Below are positions 42,509-50,442 of a stretch of DNA of 64,000 nucleotides, piece by piece. The translations under genes and the position numbers were made by a program. Position 1 is the first letter of the stretch. Every line of letters begins with the position of its first letter. The stretch is from Verrucomicrobiota bacterium (GTDB lineage: Bacteria; Verrucomicrobiota; Verrucomicrobiia; Limisphaerales; UBA11320). Location of the stretch: positions 62,001-126,000 of the forward strand of contig JACQFQ010000032.1 of assembly GCA_016199985.1 (NCBI GenBank), written 5' to 3'. The notes below the pieces were generated by a model. That model saw nothing but the letters and a program-made list of their open reading frames with translations. It had not been told where the DNA came from and did not search any database.

Positions 42509-43543
42509 TTAGAGCCGCAACTTGAGGAGGCCGACTTCGAGCGCCAGGGCCTCCTGAACATTGGTGTTGAGGAGGCGCAGCGTGCGCTCCACCTCCGTGA
42601 GGTTGCCGACGGCGCGGTCGGGATCCAGCCGCCTGGCGATCGCGGCGGTCGCGGTTTGGAGCTGGGGAAAACGAAGATGCTCGTCGGCGCGGCCCATGGT
42701 TTGGAGCCACACGTCGCGGAGCCACCATTGGAGCGTTCCGAGGAGCTCCGCTCGTTGACGCCGGTATTCAGCCTCGGTGGACGCGGCGAGCTCGTCCTCC
42801 AATCGCTTGCGAAACTCAGGCTCGAGGTCGTCGACCTTTTCCAGCATCGACTCGCTCTCCAGTCGCTCCGCGATGGAGCTCTTCAGCTCGGCGAGCTGTC
42901 GCAGGAGCACGCTCAGCAGGCGATAGCGGTCGAGGAGCCCGCCCTGGTCCGAGGCGGCGGCGACGCCGAATTGCTCTAGCCACGCGAGATCGCCAGGCGT
43001 CGCGTCGACGCCGTCCGTGTTAAACAGCTGGATTCGCTGGCACCGGGACCGGATTGTCTCAATGACTTGCTCGGGCGCCGTGCTGAGGAGCAGGAGCAGC
43101 GAATCCGCGGGGGGCTCCTCCAGAGTCTTCAAAAACTTGTTTGCCGCCTGGGCGTTCATCCGCTCCGCCGCGACGATGAAGCACACTTTGTAGCGGGCTT
43201 CGTTCGGCTTCAGGAACACGGTCCGGAGCAGCTCGGTCATTTGCTCGGTGCGGATTTGCCGCATCTTTGATTCGGCGCGGAGCCAGTGCATGTCCGGATG
43301 CTTCGCGCCGTCGATCTTGCGGCAGCTCAGGCATGCGTCGCAGCTGTCCAGTCCCAACCCCGACTCGCTGCGCCGCGGCGGGTTCTCGCAGTTCACCGCC
43401 TTCGCCAGCGTCCTGCCAAACGCCTCCAAGGGCTCCATCTGTTCCCCGGTGAACAAATAGGCGTGGGCCAGCCGGCCTCGTGACAAACCCTTTTGAAGGT
43501 AGGCGGTGGCGGCGGCGAATTGTTGGAGGTGTTGCCAGGCCAT
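42509..43543 (-). CDS. holB: DNA polymerase III delta-prime subunit (HolB-like)
   Basis: Delta-prime is a clamp-loader subunit that helps load the sliding clamp. The 344 residues have HAYLFTGEQ near residue 28, CDACLSCRKID (zinc-like Cys pairs), the helix LLRTVFLKPNEARYKVCFIV, MNAQAANKFLKTLEEPPADSLLLLLST (sensor 1 / arginine-type SRCQ) and a C-terminal helical part. The Walker A is degenerate, normal for delta-prime. The gap to the upstream gene consists of pentanucleotide repeats that leave no Shine-Dalgarno sequence. Confidence 0.9.
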   Translation of the reverse strand: MAWQHLQQFAAATAYLQKGLSRGRLAHAYLFTGEQMEPLEAFGRTLAKAVNCENPPRRSESGLGLDSCDACLSCRKIDGAKHPDMHWLRAESKMRQIRTEQMTELLRTVFLKPNEARYKVCFIVAAERMNAQAANKFLKTLEEPPADSLLLLLSTAPEQVIETIRSRCQRIQLFNTDGVDATPGDLAWLEQFGVAAASDQGGLLDRYRLLSVLLRQLAELKSSIAERLESESMLEKVDDLEPEFRKRLEDELAASTEAEYRRQRAELLGTLQWWLRDVWLQTMGRADEHLRFPQLQTATAAIARRLDPDRAVGNLTEVERTLRLLNTNVQEALALEVGLLKLRL

Positions 43544-43570
43544 GCGATGCGATGCGATGCGATCAGATCA
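43541..43570. repeat. Pentanucleotide tandem repeat filling the gap before holB
   Basis: On the plus strand six 5-mers follow: CATGC, GATGC three times, GATCA twice. On the minus strand the stop TGA of the upstream gene falls in the first unit and the ATG of holB in the last, so the entire 24-nt intergenic space is repeat. Such short tandem repeats are prone to slippage. Confidence 0.85.
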
Positions 43571-43975
43571 GGAGGTTGCCGGCGCGATGAAATGCTTCAC
43601 AAGCAGCGGGATGTTCGTCTGGGTCGCCCCATCGACCATGATCTCAATGGAGTAAAGCCCCGCGCGCTTCAGAGTCAGGTTTTGCAGCGTGATCACCGCG
43701 TTGCGGGAGAGAAAGATCGTGTCGTCCGGAACTGCGACGTCCAGGTGCAGCTCGAGCGGATGCATCACGGATTGCCCATCCTCGTCCACGAAGTTCACCT
43801 TGATGACTCGCCGGCCCTCCTCCTGTTTCTGGAACGTGAGCCGGAGCGCAATGGAGCATTGAGGATGGATCGCAGGCAGATGCGATGTGACCAGTGTGTC
43901 GAAGGTGCCGAGAATATTGAGCTTCCCGGAATAATCGGTCGCCGCGTCGCAAAGAACCGCCAGTTGGATCTGCAT
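43568..43975 (-). CDS. DUF6941-like protein
   Basis: This 135-residue protein begins MQIQLAVLCDAATDYSGKLNILGTFDTL and has IHPQCSIALRLTFQ, a pattern I know from the uncharacterised DUF6941 family. It looks like an all-beta cytosolic protein, with no signal peptide. The start is set at ATG 43975; an in-frame start at 44023 would add an unconserved leader. It is co-oriented with holB and the ribD-like gene, and its stop begins the pentamer repeat. Confidence 0.85.
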   Translation of the reverse strand: MQIQLAVLCDAATDYSGKLNILGTFDTLVTSHLPAIHPQCSIALRLTFQKQEEGRRVIKVNFVDEDGQSVMHPLELHLDVAVPDDTIFLSRNAVITLQNLTLKRAGLYSIEIMVDGATQTNIPLLVKHFIAPATS

Positions 43976-44110
43976 AGAATGAGACTGCGCGCGGAGACTA
44001 TGGAGGATTCGCCGCCAAGTCATCCTGGAAAGCGAATGGCGATCTGCTCGACCTGCCGGGAGGCGATTCCTGCGCTTTACAGCACCGGGAGAACCTTCGC
44101 GCGGAACCCT

Positions 44111-45199
44111 CTACCAGCCCTTGCCCTTGGTCAGCGTGCGAACGCGGCAGAGATACATGTCCGCAGTGATGTAGAGAACGCTGCCGTCGTTCCCCCAGTT
44201 GCAGTTGGCCGTGGCCTCGCCCGTCGCGATCGTTCCCAGGTGCGCGCCATCCGGAGCAAGGATTAAGACCCCGCCGGGCGCCGTGGCGAACACATTGCCC
44301 TTGCGATCCACTTTGAGACCGTCCGGGAGGCCCTTCAGCCCTTGCTTCAGGAGGGCGGACGCGTCGAAGAATGTGCGCTGGTTTTCCACCGTGCCGTCCT
44401 TCTTGACGTCGAACGCGGCGATGATGGGCTTGTCGGGATCGGAGACGGCCACATACAGGATCTTCTCATCCGGCGAAAACGCGATGCCGTTGGGGAACGG
44501 GAGATCCTCTGTGAGAAGCGCGACCTCTCCGCCGGGCTTGAGTCGGTACACTCCGGAGTAGGGCAGCTCGGAGTCCGCCTTGCGATCCACCAACCCATAG
44601 GGCGGGTCGGTGAAATAAAGATCGCCGTTCGAGTGGTAGACCAGATCGTTCGGACTGTTGAATCGGTAGAATCTGTAATACTGCGCGAGCGTGGTCTTCT
44701 TGCCGTTCACTTCCAGGCGGGAGACGCGCCGGTCTCCGTGCTCACAGAGGACCAGACGTCCTTGGGCGTCGGTGGTGAGGCCGTTCGACCCGGGTTCGCC
44801 GCCGCGGGGCTTCGACCCGGTGTAGCCGCTGTGCTTCATGAACACCGTCGCCGGCTTTCCCTCAGACCAGCTGTAGACCAGGTTCTGCGGCACGTCCGAG
44901 AAGAGCAGGTAACGCCCGTCCTTGATCCAGACCGGGCCCTCGGACCAATCGAATCCATCGGCCAGTTTCTCGATGTGCGCATCCTTCGCCAGGATCGCGT
45001 CCAGCCTGGGATCCAGCCGCTGAATGCTTCCCATGCTCGGATAGTCCTGAAGTCCTATCTTGTTCGCCGCGGGCTTGGCTGCGGGCTTCGCCGCGACCGC
45101 TTTCTCGGGCTTCTTCTTGGAGGGCGCGTCCGCGGCAAGCGCTGTGATGGAGAGAGCGGTCGCGGCGAGGGCGATGGCGAGAGAACGATTCGGCTTCAT
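44111..45199 (-). CDS. SMP-30/gluconolactonase-like secreted protein
   Basis: This 362-residue protein has a signal peptide (to about residue 22), a Lys/Ala/Pro-rich linker and a six-bladed SMP-30/gluconolactonase/LRE-like propeller: DWSEGPVWIKDGRYLLFSDV, GSNGLTTDAQGRLVLCEHGDR, FNSPNDLVYHSNGDLYFTDPPYG, PFPNGIAFSPDEKILYVA, GLPDGLKVDRKGNVFAT. The Glu, Asn and Asp residues that bind the divalent metal are recognisable. It may hydrolyse sugar lactones outside the cytoplasm. It is divergent from the flavoprotein gene. Confidence 0.93.
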   Translation of the reverse strand: MKPNRSLAIALAATALSITALAADAPSKKKPEKAVAAKPAAKPAANKIGLQDYPSMGSIQRLDPRLDAILAKDAHIEKLADGFDWSEGPVWIKDGRYLLFSDVPQNLVYSWSEGKPATVFMKHSGYTGSKPRGGEPGSNGLTTDAQGRLVLCEHGDRRVSRLEVNGKKTTLAQYYRFYRFNSPNDLVYHSNGDLYFTDPPYGLVDRKADSELPYSGVYRLKPGGEVALLTEDLPFPNGIAFSPDEKILYVAVSDPDKPIIAAFDVKKDGTVENQRTFFDASALLKQGLKGLPDGLKVDRKGNVFATAPGGVLILAPDGAHLGTIATGEATANCNWGNDGSVLYITADMYLCRVRTLTKGKGW

Positions 45200-45304
45200 G
45201 TTGTGAGAGCCAAGAAGAATGGAGACCCTTCCAAGCGGTCAAGGGGATTCTCCGGATTCGTTTTTATGTTGCGCCCGGGCCGCCTCTGCCCGTTGGGTTG
45301 GGGC

Positions 45305-46678
45305 ATGACGACTCACACGTTCGACGTCGCCGTGATCGGCGGCGGCAGCGGCGGATACGCCGCCGCGCGAGCCACCGCCGCCGGCGGGCTGAAGACCGCC
45401 GTGATTGAGGGCGGCGCCGAGGTGGGGGGGCTGTGCATTCTTCGCGGATGCATGCCCACCAAGGCCCTGCTTTACGCCGCCGAGATCCTGCATCAAACGG
45501 GGCGCGCGGCGACCTGGGGACTCCGAGCCGGCCACGTCGGCTTCGACTGGACGTCGATCCAGGAGCGCAAGGCCAGGCTGATCGAAGGGTTCGCAAGCCA
45601 CCGGCGAGAACAGCTCGCTTCCGGACGGTTTGGATTCTTTCGCGAAGCGGCGCGATTCGTGAGCCCTCGCGCCGTCGAACTCGCCAACGGGGATCGGATC
45701 GAGGCTCGGTATTTCGTGATCGCAACCGGATCGAAGGTCTCAGAGCCGTTGGTTCCCGGACTGTCCGACGCCGGATACTGGACGAGCGATGACGCGCTGA
45801 CGCTGGAGCGATTGCCCGCCAGCCTGGTCGTGCTCGGCGGAGGCGCCGTGGCGGTGGAGTTCGCGCAGCTCTTTTGCCGGCTAGGGGTCCGCGTCACGCT
45901 GATCCAGAGGTCGGAGCGCATCCTGAAGGATTTTGACGCCGACGCCGCCGCCTGCGTGGAGGAAGTGTTTCGCAGGGAAGGCATGACGGTTCACACCGGC
46001 GTCGAACTGCGGTCGGCGGGACGTTGCGCCGCGGGCAAGTATGTGGAGTTCTCGCAAGCGGGGCGGCGGTTTCGTGTCGAAGGCGAGGCGATCCTGTTCG
46101 CCCTGGGACGTTCGCCCAACACGGAGTCGCTGAACCTCGAGGCTGCCGGCGTGGCCACGGAGCGGGGGCGGGTGATCGCGAATCTTCGGATGCAAACCAG
46201 CGCGCCGCATATCTTCACGGCCGGGGACTGCACCGGCCCTCGCCAGATTGTGCACATCGCGGTCGCCCAAGGGGAGACCGCCGGACACAACATTCTTCAC
46301 CCTGACACGCCGCGCGAGATGGACGATCGGCTGCTGACGTCGGTGGTGTTCACCGATCCGCAGGTCGCTTTCGTCGGGTTGACGGAGAAGGAGGCCGCGC
46401 GACGCGGGATCGCCTTCAAGGCGGCCAGCTATCCCTTCAACGACCACGGCAAGTCGATGATCATGGAAGCGCTCGACGGGTTCGTGAAGCTCCTTGCGGA
46501 TCCGCGGAGCGGGGAGATTCTGGGGGGCGCATGCGTCGGACCGATGGCGGGCGAGTTGATCCATGAAGTGACCGTCGCGATGGCCGCGCGAATGACGGCG
46601 AAGCAGCTCGCTTTGACGCCGCACTATCATCCCACGCTGGCGGAGATCTGGACCTATCCCGCCGAGGAGCTCCTTTAG
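45305..46678 (+). CDS. Dihydrolipoamide dehydrogenase-like pyridine nucleotide-disulfide oxidoreductase
   Basis: This 457-residue FAD/NAD(P) oxidoreductase has a GGGSGGYAAAR FAD loop, a redox-active CILRGC site (CxxxxC as in lipoamide dehydrogenase), an NAD(P) loop VVLGGGAVAVEFA, FTAGDC and a C-terminal HYHPTLAE with the catalytic His-Glu pair. No lipoyl or E1/E2 genes are adjacent, so it may serve a different disulfide substrate (mercuric-reductase-like or other). The start ATG is at 45305; the frame is open upstream but without conserved residues. Confidence 0.92.
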   Translation: MTTHTFDVAVIGGGSGGYAAARATAAGGLKTAVIEGGAEVGGLCILRGCMPTKALLYAAEILHQTGRAATWGLRAGHVGFDWTSIQERKARLIEGFASHRREQLASGRFGFFREAARFVSPRAVELANGDRIEARYFVIATGSKVSEPLVPGLSDAGYWTSDDALTLERLPASLVVLGGGAVAVEFAQLFCRLGVRVTLIQRSERILKDFDADAAACVEEVFRREGMTVHTGVELRSAGRCAAGKYVEFSQAGRRFRVEGEAILFALGRSPNTESLNLEAAGVATERGRVIANLRMQTSAPHIFTAGDCTGPRQIVHIAVAQGETAGHNILHPDTPREMDDRLLTSVVFTDPQVAFVGLTEKEAARRGIAFKAASYPFNDHGKSMIMEALDGFVKLLADPRSGEILGGACVGPMAGELIHEVTVAMAARMTAKQLALTPHYHPTLAEIWTYPAEELL

Positions 46679-46741
46679 CGGCCCGCGGCCGGCCGCTAGA
46701 TCGATTGACGTCCGCTTGGGCGAGGCGGCAGAGTGCTTCTC

Positions 46742-48073
46742 ATGATCACGCAAACGCGGTCTTTTGCAGGCTTGGTGGCGTTCGTTCTGTTCCTCGCCTG
46801 CGGATCGGTTGTCGGCGCGGACTTGAAATGGCTCACCCTGGGACCGCTTCTGGGGCATGTGTCGGATTCTGAAGCGCTGCTCTGGGTTCAGGCGTCGGAG
46901 TCCGCCCTGGCGACGGTGCGTGTGAGCGCGTCGTCGAATCTGGATCTGGCGCAAACCTTCGTCGGCCCAACGCTCGCCTCGTCCACCGCCTTTGGCGGAA
47001 CGATCAAGCTCTCGTCGCTTGTCCCCAGCCAGCGCTACTACTACTCCGTGGAACTCGACGGCAAGCCCGCGATCCTGCCGCCGTATCCCTCCTTCGTCAC
47101 CGCGCCGACGCCGGGTTCGCCGCAGCATCTCCGTTTCGCGTTCGTGTCCTGCTCGGGTTATGAGCCGTACGACCCCGCCCCGGGCTGGGCCGACCTGGGA
47201 CTGCGCACCAATGTGGACCTGCTGCTGATGCTCGGCGACAACCACTACGGCAACAGCCCCGATCTGGAGAAGCAGCGCAAGGCCTACTACGGGCAGCGAT
47301 TGTCGGCCGGATTTCGCGAGTTCACGCGTCGAACCCCCACCTACGCGATCTGGGACGACCACGATTTCGGGCCCAATGACAGCGACGGCACGCAGGCCGG
47401 CAAGGAGGGGCCGCTTCGCGCCTTCCTGGAACACTGGGCGAACCCCTCCTATGGCGAGCCCGACAACCCGGGCGTCTATTTCAAGTTCTCCCGGGGCGAC
47501 GTCGACTTCTTCCTCACCGACGACCGCTACCATCGAGACCCAAACCTCCAGACCAACAACCCCGCAAAGACGATGCTCGGCGCGCGGCAGCTGGCTTGGC
47601 TGAAGCAGGCGCTCGCGGAGTCGAAGGCGCGGGTGAAGGTGCTCGCGGCCGGCGGCGAGTGGCAGAGCTATGGGACGTCCGATTCGTGGACCAGCTTTCC
47701 GCGCGAGCGAGACGAGATCTTCGATTGGATCCGGTCGCGCCAGATTGAAGGCGTGATCCTGATCTCCGGAGACCGCCATTTCACCGCGGCTTACCAGGTG
47801 CAGAAGCGTTTTGTGGAGGTGACGTCGGGGCCGATCGGAGGGAACACGTCCGACTCGCGGGTCACGCCGGAGATGTTTATGAATCACAACAAGGGCCGAT
47901 TTTATTGTGTCTACGACGTCGACACACGTCGGCCGGAGCCGGCGTTGACGATTGAGATTTACAGGGTCAGCATGGGCTTGATGGAGAAGCGAACGTTCAC
48001 CTGGGACGAAATCAACGGCCGTCAACTCATCGCGCCCCTGCCGCCTGGACCTCCGCCCGCCAAACGACCCTGA
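46742..48073 (+). CDS. PhoD-like phosphatase, exported
   Basis: This 443-residue protein has a signal peptide (to about residue 26) and an N-terminal fibronectin-like PhoD domain. It is followed by the metallophosphoesterase region: FVSCSGYEP, LMLGDNHYG, IWDDHDFGPNDSD and ISGDRHFTA. These fit PhoD-like phosphodiesterase/alkaline phosphatase metal sites (Fe/Ca type). It would release phosphate from organic esters or teichoic-like polymers outside the cell. The ATG at 46742 is favoured over a GTG at 46733. It lies 63 bp after the flavoprotein gene. Confidence 0.9.
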   Translation: MITQTRSFAGLVAFVLFLACGSVVGADLKWLTLGPLLGHVSDSEALLWVQASESALATVRVSASSNLDLAQTFVGPTLASSTAFGGTIKLSSLVPSQRYYYSVELDGKPAILPPYPSFVTAPTPGSPQHLRFAFVSCSGYEPYDPAPGWADLGLRTNVDLLLMLGDNHYGNSPDLEKQRKAYYGQRLSAGFREFTRRTPTYAIWDDHDFGPNDSDGTQAGKEGPLRAFLEHWANPSYGEPDNPGVYFKFSRGDVDFFLTDDRYHRDPNLQTNNPAKTMLGARQLAWLKQALAESKARVKVLAAGGEWQSYGTSDSWTSFPRERDEIFDWIRSRQIEGVILISGDRHFTAAYQVQKRFVEVTSGPIGGNTSDSRVTPEMFMNHNKGRFYCVYDVDTRRPEPALTIEIYRVSMGLMEKRTFTWDEINGRQLIAPLPPGPPPAKRP

Positions 48074-48086
48074 GCGCCCGCTTCAA

Positions 48087-49499
48087 ATGGTTATGAACCG
48101 CCTGCCTTCCCAACCTGAAGTTCGCCGGAAGGGACGCTTGCGTTGGGAGGCGACGACTGTGGTCTTGCTGAGCTTCCTTGTCAGCGCCGTGTCGGCGGTC
48201 GCGGAAAACTGGCCTCGTTTCCTCGGCCCGAATGGCGACGGGAGTTCCCCGGAGACGGGATTGATTCAAGCCCTGCCGGCGCAGGGGCCCCGACTGCTGT
48301 GGTCCAAGCCTGTGGGAACCGGCTATGGCGCGCCGTCGGTGTGGGGGGATCAGTTGGTGCTGCACCACCGGCTCGGAAACCACGAGATCGTTCAGGCTCT
48401 CAACACCGACACGGGCAAGGAGTCCTGGAAGCACGAGTCGCCGACCGAGTATCAGGATCCCTACGGGTACAACAACGGTCCGCGATCCACGCCCTGCCTG
48501 ACGAAGGACCGCTGCTACACCTTCGGCGTCGAGGGCCGGCTGCTCTGCCTGGACCGCGTCTCCGGCCGTTTGATTTGGGAGCGCGACACCGCGAAGGATT
48601 GGCAGATTCCGCAAGCGTTCTTTGGCGTCGGCAGCACGCCTCTGTTGGAAGAGAACCGGTTGATCGTGATGGTCGGCGGACAGACAAACTCGGGAGTCGT
48701 GGCCTTCAACGCCGAGAACGGCAAGACTCTTTGGGAAAGCGTGGGGCAGAAGAACTGGGAAGGTCAGAAAAAGATCGGATGGCGGGGCGAGCCGATCGTG
48801 TCCTGGCAGACCTGGGAAAAGCAGGCCAGTTACTCCAGCCCAGTGGCCGCGACGATCCACGGTCAGCGCCACATCCTTTGCCTGACTCGGCAAGGACTGG
48901 TCTCATTGGATCCGGCCAACGGGGAGGTTCGATTCAGTTTTTGGTTCCGTTCCTTCGCCAACGATTCCGTCAACGCGATGAACCCCGTTGTCATGGACGA
49001 CCTGATCCTCATTTCCGCGGCCTACTATCGTGTTGGGTCCGTGGTCCTCAGGGTGAAGCCGGATGGGCGCGCGGTGGAGGAGGTCTGGCGCGGGACATCG
49101 CTGGAGACGCATTGGATGACGCCGATTCTGAAGGATGGGTTCTTGTACGCATCGAGCGGGCGCAACGAGCCGGACGCCCGGCTTCGTTGCGTGGAGATGA
49201 AGACGGGTCGGGTGGCCTGGGATCGCGACGAAAGTTGGCAGCCCCACAGCGCGGAGCAGCCGCCAGTGTTTGGTCGGAGCTCGTTCATCGTCGCGGACAA
49301 TCGGCTGATCGCTTTGGGCGAGGGCGGACTTCTGGGTTTGTTCAAACTGAATCCCGAGAAGCTCGAAGAGGTGAGCCGCTTTCAGGTTCCTGATCTGCAA
49401 TATCCCTGTTGGGCCGCCCCGGTCCTATCCGGCAAGAGACTGTTCCTGAGGAACGAGCGCCGCCTGGTTTGCTACGACCTCGCGCTGCCGAAGCCCTGA
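48087..49499 (+). CDS. PQQ-like beta-propeller secreted protein
   Basis: This 470-residue protein has a hydrophobic N-terminal export segment and a WD/PQQ-like propeller. It starts with NWPRFLGPNGDGSSPETG, which is common in planctomycete and verrucomicrobial secreted proteins, and repeats blades of the form LNTDTGKESWKHE. It resembles PQQ-binding dehydrogenase-like proteins, but the family often lacks bound cofactor. It is 13 bp after the PhoD-like gene, so probably co-transcribed. A hairpin follows the stop. Confidence 0.88.
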   Translation: MVMNRLPSQPEVRRKGRLRWEATTVVLLSFLVSAVSAVAENWPRFLGPNGDGSSPETGLIQALPAQGPRLLWSKPVGTGYGAPSVWGDQLVLHHRLGNHEIVQALNTDTGKESWKHESPTEYQDPYGYNNGPRSTPCLTKDRCYTFGVEGRLLCLDRVSGRLIWERDTAKDWQIPQAFFGVGSTPLLEENRLIVMVGGQTNSGVVAFNAENGKTLWESVGQKNWEGQKKIGWRGEPIVSWQTWEKQASYSSPVAATIHGQRHILCLTRQGLVSLDPANGEVRFSFWFRSFANDSVNAMNPVVMDDLILISAAYYRVGSVVLRVKPDGRAVEEVWRGTSLETHWMTPILKDGFLYASSGRNEPDARLRCVEMKTGRVAWDRDESWQPHSAEQPPVFGRSSFIVADNRLIALGEGGLLGLFKLNPEKLEEVSRFQVPDLQYPCWAAPVLSGKRLFLRNERRLVCYDLALPKP

Positions 49500-49514
49500 C
49501 ATCATCTGATCCAA

Positions 49515-49534
49515 CCGCTCGCGACGGCGAGCGG
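49515..49534. terminator. Stem-loop between convergent genes
   Basis: An 8-bp perfect stem (CCGCTCGC 49515-49522 / GCGAGCGG 49527-49534, 4-nt loop), 15 bp after the PQQ-like stop. No T-tract follows, so termination by this hairpin alone is uncertain. Confidence 0.4.
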
Positions 49535-49684
49535 GAAGGGGCGGGCTGTCCACGGATGTCAAATGAACGCCGAGTCGCCCAGGGCTTTGCCCCTCCTGCC
49601 GTCGCGGTTTGCGAGATGTTTCCGATTCAAGAAAACTCCCGAACGAAGCGCGCTGAAGGGATGACGCCGCAGGGGCCACTCCGG

Positions 49685-50269
49685 TCAGCGCAAGAGCTCC
49701 GCGAGCTTGGGCTTCAGACGCTCCAAAGGGAGGCCGACCACATTTGAGTAGGAGCCTTCGATCGACTCGATGATTTGTTCTCCATGCTCCTGGATGCCGT
49801 AGGCGCCTGCTTTGTCGAGCGGGTTGACGAGCTTGTGGTAGCACGCGATGGCTTCCTTGCTGAGCGGCTTAAAGCGCACGGTGGTGATCTCCGCGAATAT
49901 GTCCGCGGGGCGAGGCCGCGGACCCGCCAGACAGACCCCGGTGATGACGGAGTGCGCGCGACCTTGCAACTCGCGAAGCATTTCCAGCGCTTGAGCCATG
50001 GAGCCCGGTTTGCCGTAAACCCTCGTTCCCAGAAACACGAGTGTGTCCGCGGCGAGGACGATGCGATCCGGGTGGCTCTTCGCGACGGCGACCGCTTTGC
50101 GGTGGGCGTTGACCTGGCAGATCTCGGCGGGACTGAGATGCTCGGGTTGGATCTCGTCGGTGTTCGCCGTGATGATTTCGAAATCCGAGGTCAGTTGCCT
50201 CAGGAGCTCGGACCGTCGCGGCGACGCGGACGCGAGAATCAGTGCGGGAGAATGCGGGGCTGCGCTCAC
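49685..50269 (-). CDS. maf: Maf-like nucleoside triphosphate pyrophosphatase
   Basis: Maf proteins hydrolyse (d)TTP/UTP or modified nucleotides to monophosphates, and are linked to septum control. The 194 residues have ILASASPRRSELL, AADTLVFLGTRVYGKP, IQEHGEQIIESIEGSYSNVVGLPLE. The start GTG at 50269 gives the usual short N-terminus; a TTG at 50305 would add 12 residues. It is convergent with the PQQ-like gene. Confidence 0.93.
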   Translation of the reverse strand: MSAAPHSPALILASASPRRSELLRQLTSDFEIITANTDEIQPEHLSPAEICQVNAHRKAVAVAKSHPDRIVLAADTLVFLGTRVYGKPGSMAQALEMLRELQGRAHSVITGVCLAGPRPRPADIFAEITTVRFKPLSKEAIACYHKLVNPLDKAGAYGIQEHGEQIIESIEGSYSNVVGLPLERLKPKLAELLR

Positions 50270-50442
50270 GCGGCCATTCAAGACGGGGGCAGGGAGGCGT
50301 TGCAAGGATGGGTGTGCGCTTCCTGGCGCCCGAAGTCCGCGGCCAAAATGTTGCGGGCGCCGGAGCTTTCCTTTCGGTCAACTCCGACGCCCGCTCAAGT
50401 CAGGCGGACTTGTTCAGTCCGTTGTTGTGATGCGGCGATCGG

